Origin: Acidithiobacillus sulfurivorans
GTDB lineage: Bacteria; Pseudomonadota; Gammaproteobacteria; Acidithiobacillales; Acidithiobacillaceae
DNA length: 64,000 bases
Assembly (NCBI RefSeq): GCF_018853815.1
Contig: NZ_JAAOMP010000075.1
Coordinates: forward strand, 16,786 to 80,785
Reading direction: 5' to 3'
The notes under the pieces were generated by a model that was not told where the DNA came from, ran no database searches, and saw only the letters and a list, made by a program, of their open reading frames with translations. Position 1 is the stretch's first letter. The number at the start of each line of letters is the position of its first letter. Below, one piece after another: positions 38,030-47,434 of the stretch. The translations under genes and the position numbers were made by a program.

Positions 38030-39043
38030 CTACAGAATCGGTATCAGAAACTTGACCCAACCCGGTGCGCCGCCGGTATTGATGGTGACCGAAGCGCTAG
38101 TGCCAATACGTAAGGGCAGTTTCGGATCAGGATTGGTAACCATCACCCGTACGGGCACCCGTTGCGTCACCTTTACCCAGTTACCTGTGGCGTTTTCCGG
38201 TGGTAATAAGGAAAAAGCATTGCCAGCACCGCCGCTGAGGCTGACCACCGTGCCCTTGAATTTGTGGTTGGGGTACATGTCTACCTGGATACTGGCAGTT
38301 TGCCCAGGATGAACCCGATTCAGATCGGTTTCCTTGTAATTGGCTTCTACCCAGTATTCAGCATTACCGATCAGCGGAAAAAGATCCTGGTTGATACTGA
38401 CGACATCGCCCACATGAATTTTGTCGACTTTGCTGACCACTCCCGTGATGGGTGCATACAAAGTCGTTTCCGCAAGATACATTTTGGCAGTACCCAGTGC
38501 GGCCTTGGCTGCGGCGATTCGGGCGGCATTCAGGCTTTGTTGGGCGCGGGTGGCAGACAAGTTGGCTTTTTCGGCTTGCCATTGAGCCATTGCCCCTTTT
38601 GCGGCCGTCATCCGGTTGTCTGCTTCCTGCGCAGACAGGTATTTTTGGGCTGCCAGTGCCGCAGCGCGTTGGGCATTGCGCTGGGCGTTCTGGTAAGTGA
38701 TCTGGTCTGCGCTGACTCGTGCCCCGGCTGCCGCAATGTTGGCCTGAATGGCGCCCGTCTGGCGTTCTGCCTGAGCCAGTTCTGCCTCGGCTTTTTGCAC
38801 ATCGTACTGGTAGGCCTCCGGGTCAATTTTTACCAGAGCTTGCCCAGCGTGCACCACCTGATTGTCGCGCACATAAATATGGACAATGTGTCCGGTCACT
38901 CGTGGCGCAATGTTGACCACATGGGCATGGATGTAGGCGTCATCGGTGTTGGGGTAATAATTGGCAATCTGAAAATAGGCATAGGCACCGAAAGCGACAA
39001 TAATGAGAATGATCAGGACCAAAAAGCGTTTGAGCCAGCGCAT
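38030..39043 (-). CDS. HlyD/EmrA-type membrane fusion protein
   Basis: 337 residues. One N-terminal membrane helix (FLVLIILIIVAFGAYAYFQI), then the biotinyl-lipoyl half NTDDAYIHAHVVNIAPRVTGHI, a long alpha-helical hairpin rich in Ala and Gln (residues 90-200) and the second lipoyl half TLYAPITGVVSKVDKIHVGDVV with a C-terminal beta-barrel. It would link an MFS or ABC exporter to an outer-membrane channel, as EmrA does. No permease or TolC-like gene is adjacent, which is odd. A TetR-like palindrome lies about 160 bases upstream. Confidence 0.88.
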   Translation of the reverse strand: MRWLKRFLVLIILIIVAFGAYAYFQIANYYPNTDDAYIHAHVVNIAPRVTGHIVHIYVRDNQVVHAGQALVKIDPEAYQYDVQKAEAELAQAERQTGAIQANIAAAGARVSADQITYQNAQRNAQRAAALAAQKYLSAQEADNRMTAAKGAMAQWQAEKANLSATRAQQSLNAARIAAAKAALGTAKMYLAETTLYAPITGVVSKVDKIHVGDVVSINQDLFPLIGNAEYWVEANYKETDLNRVHPGQTASIQVDMYPNHKFKGTVVSLSGGAGNAFSLLPPENATGNWVKVTQRVPVRVMVTNPDPKLPLRIGTSASVTINTGGAPGWVKFLIPIL

Positions 39044-39204
39044 AGCTTTCCTTGTGTTGCAATTACAGCAGCCAATTCCAGAAGCACCCCATCAACGAAC
39101 CATAATATTCCGTATATACTAGGTTCCAGGACACTCTGGTAAGACAGTAGCGTAAATTCAGGTCTGTTGTGAAATTTTGACAGGCTCGGAAGTAAATCGC
39201 ATAC

Positions 39205-39221
39205 TGACCGTTCGGTTGACA
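39205..39221. promoter_or_regulatory. TGACCGttCGGTTG palindrome and adjacent TTGACA in the hlyD/pagL gap
   Basis: TGACCGTTCGGTTG (39205-39218) is similar to the site before tetR. A consensus TTGACA (39216-39221) overlaps its right edge and faces the PagL-like gene, but no good -10 is found 16-18 bases later. The 242-bp gap (39044-39285) has no other clear feature. The palindrome could control either or both divergent genes. Confidence 0.4.
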
Positions 39222-39285
39222 CCTTAACCTAAACACTTCAAGTCGGCAAGATGATGTATGAATGAATTGGATACAAGGAGTGATC

Positions 39286-39849
39286 ATGAAAAATAAGCAG
39301 TGGGCCTGGACGGGTATTTTAGGTGGTGCCGTTCTCGGATTATTGGCGGCAACTCCAGCAATGGCGGATAGCGAAGGTTTGCACGTGATTCAGGGCGGCC
39401 CTTCGTACTTTAACATTGGTCTCGGTGCTTTTAATGCGGCGGGCGTGAGTCCGGGGCCGGGATATTCCAATGCGACACTTCCAGAGATTAACCTCGAATA
39501 TCAAACGGGTGCCAAGTTATTCGGAATCGGTGCTGTCTATGGCCTGATGGCCAATACCAATGGCGGCTTGATGGGGTATACGGGTTTTTATACAGATGTT
39601 GCCTGGGATCACTGGGTGCTGACCCCCGTTTTGGCCATGGGTGGTTATCATCAAGGGCGGGGTAAATATCTGGATGGTACTTTTCAGTTTCGTCTGGAGC
39701 TCAGTCTCGATTACCAGTTTGCCAATCAGTCCCGTTTTGGTCTGAAAATCGCCCACATCTCCAATGCTTATATCAAGGATAGTGATCCGGGCGAAGATGA
39801 AATCATGCTCAATTACTCGATGCCCCTGTCCTTTGGGGAGCATTCCTGA
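39286..39849 (+). CDS. PagL-like acyloxyacyl hydrolase (lipid A 3-O-deacylase family)
   Basis: 187 residues from ATG 39286 (AAGGAG site). A signal peptide ends at ATPAMA-DSEG. The mature part is an eight-strand-like barrel of amphipathic segments; the C-terminal GLKIAHISNAYIKDSDPGED has the H-x-S-N arrangement and downstream Glu of the His-Ser-Glu triad of PagL, an outer-membrane lipase that removes the 3-O acyl chain of lipid A. A divergent HlyD-type gene shares its upstream region. The family call rests on these motifs and the size; the exact substrate is unknown. Confidence 0.68.
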   Translation: MKNKQWAWTGILGGAVLGLLAATPAMADSEGLHVIQGGPSYFNIGLGAFNAAGVSPGPGYSNATLPEINLEYQTGAKLFGIGAVYGLMANTNGGLMGYTGFYTDVAWDHWVLTPVLAMGGYHQGRGKYLDGTFQFRLELSLDYQFANQSRFGLKIAHISNAYIKDSDPGEDEIMLNYSMPLSFGEHS

Positions 39850-39872
39850 TTTGAGTATTTAGTGCTGGATAT

Positions 39873-39905
39873 GCCCTCTGATTCCTTATGGGTCAGAGGG
39901 CTTTC
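39873..39905. terminator. Bidirectional terminator-like hairpin between pagL-like gene and bioB
   Basis: GCCCTCTGA (39873-39881) pairs perfectly with TCAGAGGGC (39893-39901) across an 11-base loop; the plus strand continues with TTTCT. It separates two convergent genes (stop codons 39849 and 39909). Confidence 0.8.
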
Positions 39906-39908
39906 TGC

Positions 39909-40853
39909 TTATCCGGCGTGAAGTCCCAGTTTTTCAAATAAAATCTGGTCATGTCCGCTGCTGGCATTGCTGGTGGTCAGCAAGCGATCTCCCAGAAAAA
40001 TACTGTTGGCACCAGCCAGAAAAGCCAGGGCCTGCAATTCGTCGCTCATCGTTTCCCGTCCTGCAGAAAGGCGGACATAGGCTTCCGGAAAGATGATCCG
40101 GGCAGCGGCTATGGTGCGCACAAACTCCAGACCGTCAATGGGCGTGGCCGCTTCCAGAGGCGTGCCGGGAATAGGTACCAGGGCATTGATGGGAATGCTT
40201 TCCGGTGCCTGAGGCAGTTGCGACAGCACCTGAAGCATCCGGGCCCGATCCCGGCGCGATTCACCCATGCCCAGAATTCCGCCACTACATATTTTGATGC
40301 CCGCATCGCGGACGGCTTCCAGGGTATCCAGACGATCCTGAAAACTGCGGGTATGAATGACCTCACCGTAAAATTCCGGGGAAGTATCCAGATTGTGATT
40401 GTAGTAATCCAGTCCGGCAGCCTGCAAACGTTCTGCCTGCCCGCTTTTCAGCATGCCCAGAGTGACGCAACTTTCCAGTCCATGCGCCTTGACCACCTGA
40501 ATCATGGCGGCGACTTTTTCAATATCCTTGTCGTGCGGAGAACGCCAGGCCGCCCCCATGCACAGGCGCTGCGCACCGTTGGCTTTGGCGGCGGCAGCAG
40601 CACTGCGCACGGCCTCAATATCCATGAGGGCCTCCGGCTTCAGGCTGTTTTCATGATGTACGCTTTGCGAGCAATAACCACAGTCTTCCGGGCAACCACC
40701 AGTTTTGATGGACAGTAATGTAGAGCACTGGATGGTATTGGGATCAAAATGCTGACGATGAATTTGCTGCGCCTCAAAAATCAGATCGTTGAAAGGACGT
40801 GCATAGATTTCAAGGATGTCGTCCAGGCTATAAGCATGGTTAGAAGGTGTCAT
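39909..40853 (-). CDS. bioB: Biotin synthase
   Basis: 314 residues. The radical-SAM cluster motif is C54-x3-C58-x2-C61 ([13 protein letters not shown]), and further family cysteines are in RLCMGAAWR and [20 protein letters not shown] and [15 protein letters not shown] are BioB hallmarks. It inserts sulfur into dethiobiotin. The gene is monocistronic here and lies 11 kb away from the bioFHCD operon on the opposite strand; the upstream neighbour yggT is in the same direction but separated by 37 bases. Confidence 0.97.
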   Translation of the reverse strand: MTPSNHAYSLDDILEIYARPFNDLIFEAQQIHRQHFDPNTIQCSTLLSIKTGGCPEDCGYCSQSVHHENSLKPEALMDIEAVRSAAAAAKANGAQRLCMGAAWRSPHDKDIEKVAAMIQVVKAHGLESCVTLGMLKSGQAERLQAAGLDYYNHNLDTSPEFYGEVIHTRSFQDRLDTLEAVRDAGIKICSGGILGMGESRRDRARMLQVLSQLPQAPESIPINALVPIPGTPLEAATPIDGLEFVRTIAAARIIFPEAYVRLSAGRETMSDELQALAFLAGANSIFLGDRLLTTSNASSGHDQILFEKLGLHAG

Positions 40854-40890
40854 GTGAGTTTCCGGTTCGCGTCGAGAGGTGCCTGGCGTA

Positions 40891-41172
40891 TTAAACGCCG
40901 CCGAGGTTCAGAATGGCATTGACCAGCAGACCTTTCAATAACTCAATGAGTAAAAGGGCCACCAGAGGGCTGAGATCCATTCCGCCAATGGGAGGAATAA
41001 TCCGCTGCAGGGGATAAAGGATGGGTCCGGTAACCCGGTCCAGAAAATGGACAATAGGGTTACGTGGATCCGGCTGGACCCAGGATAAAATGGCGCGAAT
41101 CAGGATGGCCCAGAACAGCAGGGTGAGTACCAGATCCGTCAGGCGAGCGGCTTCAATGCTGATTTCATTCAT
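40891..41172 (-). CDS. yggT: YggT family inner membrane protein
   Basis: 93 residues with two membrane helices. The middle [31 protein letters not shown] is the YggT signature (given as motif order; family members link to cell division or membrane sealing). Overlaps proC by four bases (ATGA), the usual proC-yggT order. Confidence 0.88.
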   Translation of the reverse strand: MNEISIEAARLTDLVLTLLFWAILIRAILSWVQPDPRNPIVHFLDRVTGPILYPLQRIIPPIGGMDLSPLVALLLIELLKGLLVNAILNLGGV

Positions 41173-41996
41173 GCTTTGGTCTTCGCCAACTGGCCCAAAG
41201 CACGGCTGCGCGCGGCGGCAGCCGCCAGGGCACGCTGGGCCAGAGGCCGCAATTGCTCTTCCCAGACCGCCAAACCAGCAGCGGTCGTACCACCAGGGCT
41301 GGTGACCTGGTGGCGCAGTTCACTGGGGCTCGCAGGACTGGCTGCTGCCATCTGGGCGGTACCCAAAACCGTCTGTAAAGCCAAGGCCCGGGCGGTGACC
41401 CGATCCAGACCCTGGAGTACGGCGGCGTCTTCCAGCGCCTCCAGAAATAACAACACATAGGCAGGACCGCTGCCAGCCAGGGCGGTAGCTGCATCCATCA
41501 GGGATTCGTCATGCAACCAGAACACCTTGCCCACCCCAGAGAAAATTTGCTGCACGATGTCGCACTGCGCTGCCTTGACCGTCGCCTGAGCGAAAAGGGT
41601 CGTCGCTCCCGCTCCCACCTGCGAAGGCGTATTGGGCATGGCGCGGACTACGGCCACATGCTCTCCCAGGGTGCCGCTCATTTGCTGGCTGGAAATGCCC
41701 GCTGCAACGGATACAAAAAGGACCTGGGCATCCACGAATGATTCCCGCCATTCGCAAAGAATCCCATCAACCTGTTTGGGTTTGGCGGCATAAATCACCA
41801 GACTGTTCTGCGGCAGCTTCTCGGCCTTGGCAGGACGGCTACGCAAACCGAATTCTTCGGCAAGGGCTTCACGACGCTGGGTACTGGGGGCATGTACCTG
41901 AATCTGGCTACCAGGTACGCCAAGCTGGCGCATTCCGGAAATGAGGGCACGAGCCATATTGCCTGCGCCAATAAATACGATGTTTTGTTCAATCAT
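41169..41996 (-). CDS. proC: Pyrroline-5-carboxylate reductase
   Basis: 275 residues. The NAD(P)H Rossmann motif FIGAGNMARALISG is at the start, and the C-terminal SPGGTTAAGLAVWEE with ALAGSGPAYVLLFLEALEDA is typical of ProC. It makes proline in the last step. Together with proB at 54 kb this gives two of three proline genes; proA is outside. Part of the yggS-proC-yggT operon with four-base overlaps. Confidence 0.95.
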   Translation of the reverse strand: MIEQNIVFIGAGNMARALISGMRQLGVPGSQIQVHAPSTQRREALAEEFGLRSRPAKAEKLPQNSLVIYAAKPKQVDGILCEWRESFVDAQVLFVSVAAGISSQQMSGTLGEHVAVVRAMPNTPSQVGAGATTLFAQATVKAAQCDIVQQIFSGVGKVFWLHDESLMDAATALAGSGPAYVLLFLEALEDAAVLQGLDRVTARALALQTVLGTAQMAAASPASPSELRHQVTSPGGTTAAGLAVWEEQLRPLAQRALAAAAARSRALGQLAKTKA

Positions 41997-42664
41997 GTTG
42001 CCTCCCGGTGACGGCTGCCAAACAAGAGCGTACCCAATCGGATTTCTGTGGCTCCATGCTCTAGCGCCTGCAAAAAATCAGACGAAGTTCCCATGGACAA
42101 AGTATCCAGGTCAGGGTGATTCCCGCTTTGTAGCAGCGTGTTGAATAAGCTATGCATTTGTTGAAAATTGGCGTTTGCCTGGTCAGGATCGGGGTGGACC
42201 AATGCCATCAGGCCACGCAAACGGAGAAAGGGGAGTTTCTGGATGCCTTCTGCAAGTGTCGCAAGCTGCGCAGGTGGGCATCCTCCCTTGCTGTCTTCCG
42301 AGCTGACGGCCACTTCAATCAGCACATTCAAGGGAGTCGAAGCTTCCTGTCGGGCGCTGTTCAGCCGTTGGGCAATCAGCAGGCGGTCAACGCTTTCGAC
42401 CCAGGTAAAATGCCGGGCAATTTCATGGGTTTTGTTACGCTGAATCCGGCCGATAAAATGCCAGCAAATATCCTCCAGATCGCGTAGTTCATCTTGTTTT
42501 TCCAGCGCTTCCTGAAGGTAGTTTTCACCGAAATGACGCAATTCCAAGGCATAGGCTTCACGGATGGCAGATGCCGGAACCCTTTTGCTGACCGCCAGTA
42601 AAATGGGGCGGTTGGGCTGCTGTAGGGCGCACTTTATTTTTGCCAGATTTTCGGCGAGGGACAT
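41993..42664 (-). CDS. yggS: YggS-type pyridoxal 5'-phosphate homeostasis protein
   Basis: 223 residues from ATG 42664, where a GGAG lies four bases upstream; the frame continues to 42883 without a family match. The alanine-racemase-like barrel has ILLAVSKRVP (PLP lysine), RHFGENYLQEALEK and the phosphate-binding SMGTSSDFLQALEHGATEIRLGTLLFG. It binds PLP without catalysis and keeps vitamin B6 and amino acid pools balanced. The divergent pilT starts 107 bases away, a very common arrangement. Confidence 0.92.
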   Translation of the reverse strand: MSLAENLAKIKCALQQPNRPILLAVSKRVPASAIREAYALELRHFGENYLQEALEKQDELRDLEDICWHFIGRIQRNKTHEIARHFTWVESVDRLLIAQRLNSARQEASTPLNVLIEVAVSSEDSKGGCPPAQLATLAEGIQKLPFLRLRGLMALVHPDPDQANANFQQMHSLFNTLLQSGNHPDLDTLSMGTSSDFLQALEHGATEIRLGTLLFGSRHREAT

Positions 42665-42770
42665 GCTGCTCCATGAAACGTGGGCGAAATGGCCAAGGTC
42701 GACTATAGTAACGCGCATGAGTCCCAATGCCCAAATGCCGGGTATTACCATGCCATGTGGAGATTTATAG

Positions 42771-43820
42771 ATGGATATTGCTGAACTACTCACCTTCGCG
42801 GTGAAGAATAACGCATCAGATACGCACATATCTGCGGGCCTCGCACCCATGTTGCGCATTAACGGCGATATACGTCCCATCAACGTTGAAGCACTGGACG
42901 GAAAGGCTGTCCATGCGATGATTTACGACATCATGTCGGATTCCCAGCGAAAATGGTATGAAGAAAATCTGGAAATCGATTTTGCCTATGAACTGCCCGG
43001 TATTGCGCGTTTTCGGGTGAACGCTTTTAATCAGGATCGGGGTCCTGCTGCGGCATTTCGTACCATTCCGGCCAAGGTGTTGACTCTGGAAGATCTCAAT
43101 GCGCCAAAATCCTTTACGGAAATTATTAATATTCCGCGTGGCTTGGTATTGGTTACCGGACCAACAGGTTCGGGCAAATCCACGACCCTCGCGGCCATGG
43201 TCGATCATATCAACGCTAATCGGCCAGATCATATTATTACCATCGAAGATCCCATAGAGTTCATCCATACGGCTAAAAAGTGCCTGATCAATCAGCGTGA
43301 AGTGGGGCCGAATACCCATTCCTTCGAAAACGCCCTGCGTTCAGCGCTGCGTGAAGATCCGGATATTATTCTGGTCGGTGAGTTGCGTGATCTCGAAACC
43401 ATGCGTCTTGCCTTGACGGCAGCAGAAACCGGACATATTGTTTTTGCGACACTACATACCAGCTCGGCACCTAAAACCATTGATCGTATTGTCGATTCTT
43501 TTCCAGGCGGAGAAAAGGACATGGTCCGCTCCATGTTGTCTGAATCCTTACGGGCGGTTATTTCGCAAACCTTGCTGAAAACTGCCGATGGAAAAGGCCG
43601 GGTTCCGGCTCACGAAATCATGATTGCCACTCCGGCCATTCGTAATCTCATTCGTGAAAATAAAGTGGCACAAATGTATTCAGTCATTCAGACCGGACAA
43701 AACCAGGGCATGCAAACGTTGGATCAATGTCTGGCAGATTTGGTGCGTGCGCATAAAATTACCCGCGAAGAGGCAATGCGCCGAGTGCAGAACAAAGATA
43801 GTTTCATGAATGTGGCCTGA
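42771..43820 (+). CDS. pilT: Type IV pilus retraction ATPase PilT
   Basis: 349 residues. Walker A GPTGSGKST is at 130-138, the Asp box EDPIEF and the Walker B-like LVGELRDLETMRLALTAAETGH (PilT AIRNLIRE motif ends the protein near residue 285). The hexameric ATPase depolymerises type IV pili for twitching and DNA uptake. A -10-like TATAGT at 42704 and a GGAG site precede it. pilU follows ten bases later. Confidence 0.96.
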   Translation: MDIAELLTFAVKNNASDTHISAGLAPMLRINGDIRPINVEALDGKAVHAMIYDIMSDSQRKWYEENLEIDFAYELPGIARFRVNAFNQDRGPAAAFRTIPAKVLTLEDLNAPKSFTEIINIPRGLVLVTGPTGSGKSTTLAAMVDHINANRPDHIITIEDPIEFIHTAKKCLINQREVGPNTHSFENALRSALREDPDIILVGELRDLETMRLALTAAETGHIVFATLHTSSAPKTIDRIVDSFPGGEKDMVRSMLSESLRAVISQTLLKTADGKGRVPAHEIMIATPAIRNLIRENKVAQMYSVIQTGQNQGMQTLDQCLADLVRAHKITREEAMRRVQNKDSFMNVA

Positions 43821-43830
43821 GGAATATTGA

Positions 43831-44955
43831 ATGTCTATACTGGATGATTTGCTGGCGTTGATGGTCGAAAAAAACGGTTCTGATTTGTATCTGACCGTGG
43901 GTTCTCCGCCAGTCATGAAAATTGATGGACGCGCCGTAAATCTCGGTACAGATATGTTGAAACCCGGGCAGGTGCTCAGTCTCGCCAAGGAAATTCTGGG
44001 GATGGAACGTCTGCAGGAATTTCAGCATGAAAAAGAAATCAATATGGCCATTTCAGCTACAGGTATCGGGCGTTTTCGGGTCAATGGATTTTATCAGCGT
44101 GGTGAGCTGAGTTTTGTGTTGCGAGCCATTAAAACCCAAATCCCGACCCTGGAACAGCTCAAGTTACCGCCCATTCTGAAGGATCTCGCCATGACTTCGC
44201 GTGGTTTGGTGCTGTTTGTGGGTGCGACGGGTTCGGGTAAAAGTACCTCGTTGGCTTCCATGATTCAGTATCGCAATCAGAATGCCGCCGGACATATTCT
44301 GACCATCGAAGATCCTATTGAATTCATCCATAAAAACCAGAAATCGATTGTTAATCAGCGGGAAGTCGGTATAGATACGCTTACTTATGAAAGAGCATTG
44401 GAAAATGCCCTGCGTGAGGCGCCTGATGTGATATTGATTGGTGAGGTGCGTAATAGGGATACAATGGATCATGCTATGGCCTACGCAGAAACCGGTCACT
44501 TATGCATGTCCACCTTGCATGCCAATAATGCCAATCAGGCCATTGAACGCATCATCAACTTTTTCCCGGAAGACCGGAAAAAGCAGCTGCTGATGGATTT
44601 ATCCCTGAATCTGAAAGCCGTAGTTTCCCAGCGACTCCTGCCTATCAAGGGGCAGGCGGGACGTATTGCCGCCATTGAGGTGCTGATTAATACCCCGGCA
44701 ATTGCTGATCTTATCTACAAAGGCGAAGTCGGAATGCTCAAGGAAGCCATGGGGCGCACCAATGATGTGGGCATGCAAACTTTTGATCGGAGTTTGCTGG
44801 AGTTGTACGCCCAAGGTTTGGTGGAATATGAAGATGCGCTCCGTGCCGCTGATTCTCAAAATGATTTGCGCCTGGCTATCAAGCAGGATTGCTTGCGTCG
44901 TGGTGTTGAAGATCCGGGGGCCATGCATTCTTCTGAGGATAAGTGGCAAGTATAA
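43831..44955 (+). CDS. pilU: PilT-dependent ATPase PilU
   Basis: 374 residues, a paralogue of PilT with its own Walker A GATGSGKST (about 132-140) and EDPIEFIH; LKEAMGRTNDVGMQTFDRSL is typical of PilU. It aids PilT in strong retraction. The last 13 bases contain the start of the hpnB-like gene. The C-terminus is longer than in PilT, as is normal. Confidence 0.93.
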   Translation: MSILDDLLALMVEKNGSDLYLTVGSPPVMKIDGRAVNLGTDMLKPGQVLSLAKEILGMERLQEFQHEKEINMAISATGIGRFRVNGFYQRGELSFVLRAIKTQIPTLEQLKLPPILKDLAMTSRGLVLFVGATGSGKSTSLASMIQYRNQNAAGHILTIEDPIEFIHKNQKSIVNQREVGIDTLTYERALENALREAPDVILIGEVRNRDTMDHAMAYAETGHLCMSTLHANNANQAIERIINFFPEDRKKQLLMDLSLNLKAVVSQRLLPIKGQAGRIAAIEVLINTPAIADLIYKGEVGMLKEAMGRTNDVGMQTFDRSLLELYAQGLVEYEDALRAADSQNDLRLAIKQDCLRRGVEDPGAMHSSEDKWQV

Positions 44956-46157
44956 CCGGAAGCCCTTTGTTTTGGTTATTGGATGCACTGGCTGCCCTGG
45001 TTTTCCTGGTCTGGCTGGTACTGTTTTTTGCCCGAGGATATTTCTGGCGTGCTGATCAGCGCCTGCCGGCGCTGACCGCAGAATCCCTGAAAGCCACTGA
45101 CCCCACTGCCGTCGGATTTCCGGCGGTGACGGCCATTGTCCCGGCACGTAACGAGGCCGAAGGCATCGGTCCCTGTGTAACGGCTTTGCTGCGCCAGAAT
45201 TATCCGGGAGATCTACGGGTCATTGTGGTGGATGATCAAAGTCAGGACGAAACCACACAAGTTGCGAAAATAGCCGCTGAAAAGGTAGGTGCTTCAGATC
45301 GTCTGCAGGTTCTCAGCGGAAAAATGCTACCCGAAGCCTGGGCGGGCAAAGTCTGGGCCATGCATCAGGGCGCGCTGGCTGCTGATGGCGTGTCGCTACT
45401 CTGGTTTACGGATGCGGACATTGTCCATGGCCCTGATGTGCTCACCCGGTTGGTGGTCCAGCAGCAGCGTGGAAACCGCGCATTGGTGTCGCTGATGGTG
45501 ATGTTGTCCTGTCGCAGTTTCTGGGAACGCTTGCTCATCCCGCCGTTCATTTTCTTTTTTCAGATGCTTTATCCTTTTCCCTGGGTTAATGATTCGCGTC
45601 GTAAGCTGGCTGGAGCGGCAGGCGGGTGCATGTTGTTGCGGCGGGATTTGCTGATGCAGGCAGGTGGCTTTGCTGCCATGCGGGGTGCCTTGATTGATGA
45701 CTGTACTCTGGCGGCCCTGTTGAAAACTCAGGGCCCTATCTGGTTAGGGTTGGGTACCGAAAGTTACAGCCTGCGCGACTATCGTTTTCTCGGCGAAATA
45801 TGGCGGATGGTGGCACGTTCGGCCTATGTGCAGCTGGAGTTCAGTCCATGGCGTCTGTTGGCGGCGGCATTGGGCATGGTTTTTCTTTATGCTGTACCGG
45901 TGATTGTGTTGATTGCCGGGTGCTGGGGGCAGCAATGGATAGGGCTGGCCTTGTCGGTATTGACCCTGGCCCTGATGTTTATGGCTTATTTACCCAGCGT
46001 CCGCCTATATGCACAGAATAGCCTATGGGTTTTGACCTTGCCTTTGGCGGCCATGCTTTATACGTTCATGACGCTGGATTCTGCACGTCGTCACTATCTG
46101 GGAAAAGGGGGCGCCTGGAAAGGGCGCCACTATGACCAGTCTGGAGAAAAACGCTGA
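44943..46157 (+). CDS. hpnB: HpnB-like glycosyltransferase (GT2)
   Basis: 404 residues starting at GTG 44943 (GAGG five bases upstream). N-terminal and several C-terminal membrane helices surround a GT2 domain with VPARNEAEGI, VVDDQSQDE, LLWFTDADIVHGPD and GGCMLLRRDLLMQAGGFAAMRGALIDDCTLA. This pattern is the hopene-associated HpnB family. No other hopanoid gene is in the window, so the acceptor (a hopanoid or another polyprenoid/lipid) stays open. The coupling to pilU may be only positional. Confidence 0.8.
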   Translation: MASITGSPLFWLLDALAALVFLVWLVLFFARGYFWRADQRLPALTAESLKATDPTAVGFPAVTAIVPARNEAEGIGPCVTALLRQNYPGDLRVIVVDDQSQDETTQVAKIAAEKVGASDRLQVLSGKMLPEAWAGKVWAMHQGALAADGVSLLWFTDADIVHGPDVLTRLVVQQQRGNRALVSLMVMLSCRSFWERLLIPPFIFFFQMLYPFPWVNDSRRKLAGAAGGCMLLRRDLLMQAGGFAAMRGALIDDCTLAALLKTQGPIWLGLGTESYSLRDYRFLGEIWRMVARSAYVQLEFSPWRLLAAALGMVFLYAVPVIVLIAGCWGQQWIGLALSVLTLALMFMAYLPSVRLYAQNSLWVLTLPLAAMLYTFMTLDSARRHYLGKGGAWKGRHYDQSGEKR

Positions 46158-46182
46158 TGAATGCCGCAGCAAAGATGGGTTC

Positions 46183-47310
46183 TTATCGATAATGCAGTAG
46201 ATAACGCCATTCAAAAGCCATTTTTGCGGCATGCCAGAGTGGATTGGGGAGAACGCTGGCGTGGTCCTTATTGCGAAACACCATGATGCCGCTGTCCAGC
46301 GCATCCACAATGCACACCAGCTCAGCCCGGAACGGCTTGTCAGAAGCCTTGTTCTGGAGATGTAAAACCGCATTGTGCACTGCGGCTTCGGCCTGCAGGT
46401 CGGCGGTATGGCCCTGCTTGGGCAGCCAGTCTGGACTGTTTGCGTAGGAGCCCGCATCGCCCACCACAAAAACACCCGGATGCCCGGGAACCTGACAGTA
46501 TTCATCAGCCTGGATAAATCCACCGGCCGAAAGCGGTAAACCGGATTGTTGCGCCCAATCAGGCCCTGTCATACCGGGCATGAAGAGAATCAGATCCGCC
46601 AAAATTTCGCCACCTTCCGTCATGACTTTATCGGCAGAAAATCCAGTGATTTTATGACCGAGGTGCGTCTTGATCTGGCGTTTTTCCATTTCGGCCAGTA
46701 ATCCGGCAACCGCTTTGGCACCCAGGCGGTTACCGGGTTCGGTCATGGGATTAAAAAATACCAGATTTATTTGTTCACGCCTGCCGGTTTTGCGCAAATA
46801 ACTGTCAATGCCAAACAGTAGTTCAAAAACAGGCCCGCCGCGCACGGCAGTGGGCTCCTGAGGATTGCCGGCAAAGCCAAAGGCGATAGTGCCCTTCTCC
46901 AGGGCCGCCAGCCGGTCACGAATTTGTTCGGCGGCTTCAATACCATCACAAATGGCCAGACTGTGTTCGATGCCCGGCAATTTGCGCAGGCCCCGGCCAC
47001 CACTGGCAATCATCAAAACATCGTTGGCTATTTCACCCTGATCAGTAACCACCGTCCGACCTGCGTCGCGCAACCCTGTCACGCGCCCGGCATGGAAATG
47101 CACATTTTTGCGCTGAAAAAATCGGTCCAGGGGAATGCGGAGCTGCTCGCCCTGACGGAGACGGGTGGGAATCCAGATTAAACTGGGGTAATAAATGAAC
47201 TCCGCCTTGGGGGCGATGAGGGTGATTTCGGCATCGGGCAACTGCCGGCGGATTTGCCGCACGGCGGTCAAACCCCCAAACCCTGCTCCTATAATGCTGA
47301 CTTTGTGCAT
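46183..47310 (-). CDS. Sulfide:quinone-oxidoreductase-like FAD protein
   Basis: 375 residues of the FAD-dependent pyridine-nucleotide-disulfide fold: VSIIGAGFGGLTAVRQIRR binds FAD, GVFVVGDAGSYANSPDWLPKQGH is the second FAD motif, as in SQR and flavocytochrome c sulfide dehydrogenase. Cysteines are C121, C272 and C333. The active-site segment that in SQR carries a Cys reads FGFAGNPQEPTAVRGGPVFE, without Cys; C333 (AELVCIVDALDSG) could match the second redox Cys. So the family is clear but sulfide oxidation is doubtful; a related quinone reductase is possible. The N-terminus has no signal peptide. Confidence 0.78.
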   Translation of the reverse strand: MHKVSIIGAGFGGLTAVRQIRRQLPDAEITLIAPKAEFIYYPSLIWIPTRLRQGEQLRIPLDRFFQRKNVHFHAGRVTGLRDAGRTVVTDQGEIANDVLMIASGGRGLRKLPGIEHSLAICDGIEAAEQIRDRLAALEKGTIAFGFAGNPQEPTAVRGGPVFELLFGIDSYLRKTGRREQINLVFFNPMTEPGNRLGAKAVAGLLAEMEKRQIKTHLGHKITGFSADKVMTEGGEILADLILFMPGMTGPDWAQQSGLPLSAGGFIQADEYCQVPGHPGVFVVGDAGSYANSPDWLPKQGHTADLQAEAAVHNAVLHLQNKASDKPFRAELVCIVDALDSGIMVFRNKDHASVLPNPLWHAAKMAFEWRYLLHYR

Positions 47311-47434
47311 GTTAGCGATCCTCGCTCATGGGTTTTCATATAAAAGCATCCATTTTGATTCGTGAGTATATCGCAAAATCTTTTCCGGGGTATTGCAGCA
47401 TACCGGCAGGCACCATACCGAAAAGTTTTATGGA

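Noticed and set aside
38264..39142. A 292-codon frame antisense to the HlyD-type gene
   Set aside because: No family features; the minus strand carries the full adaptor architecture.
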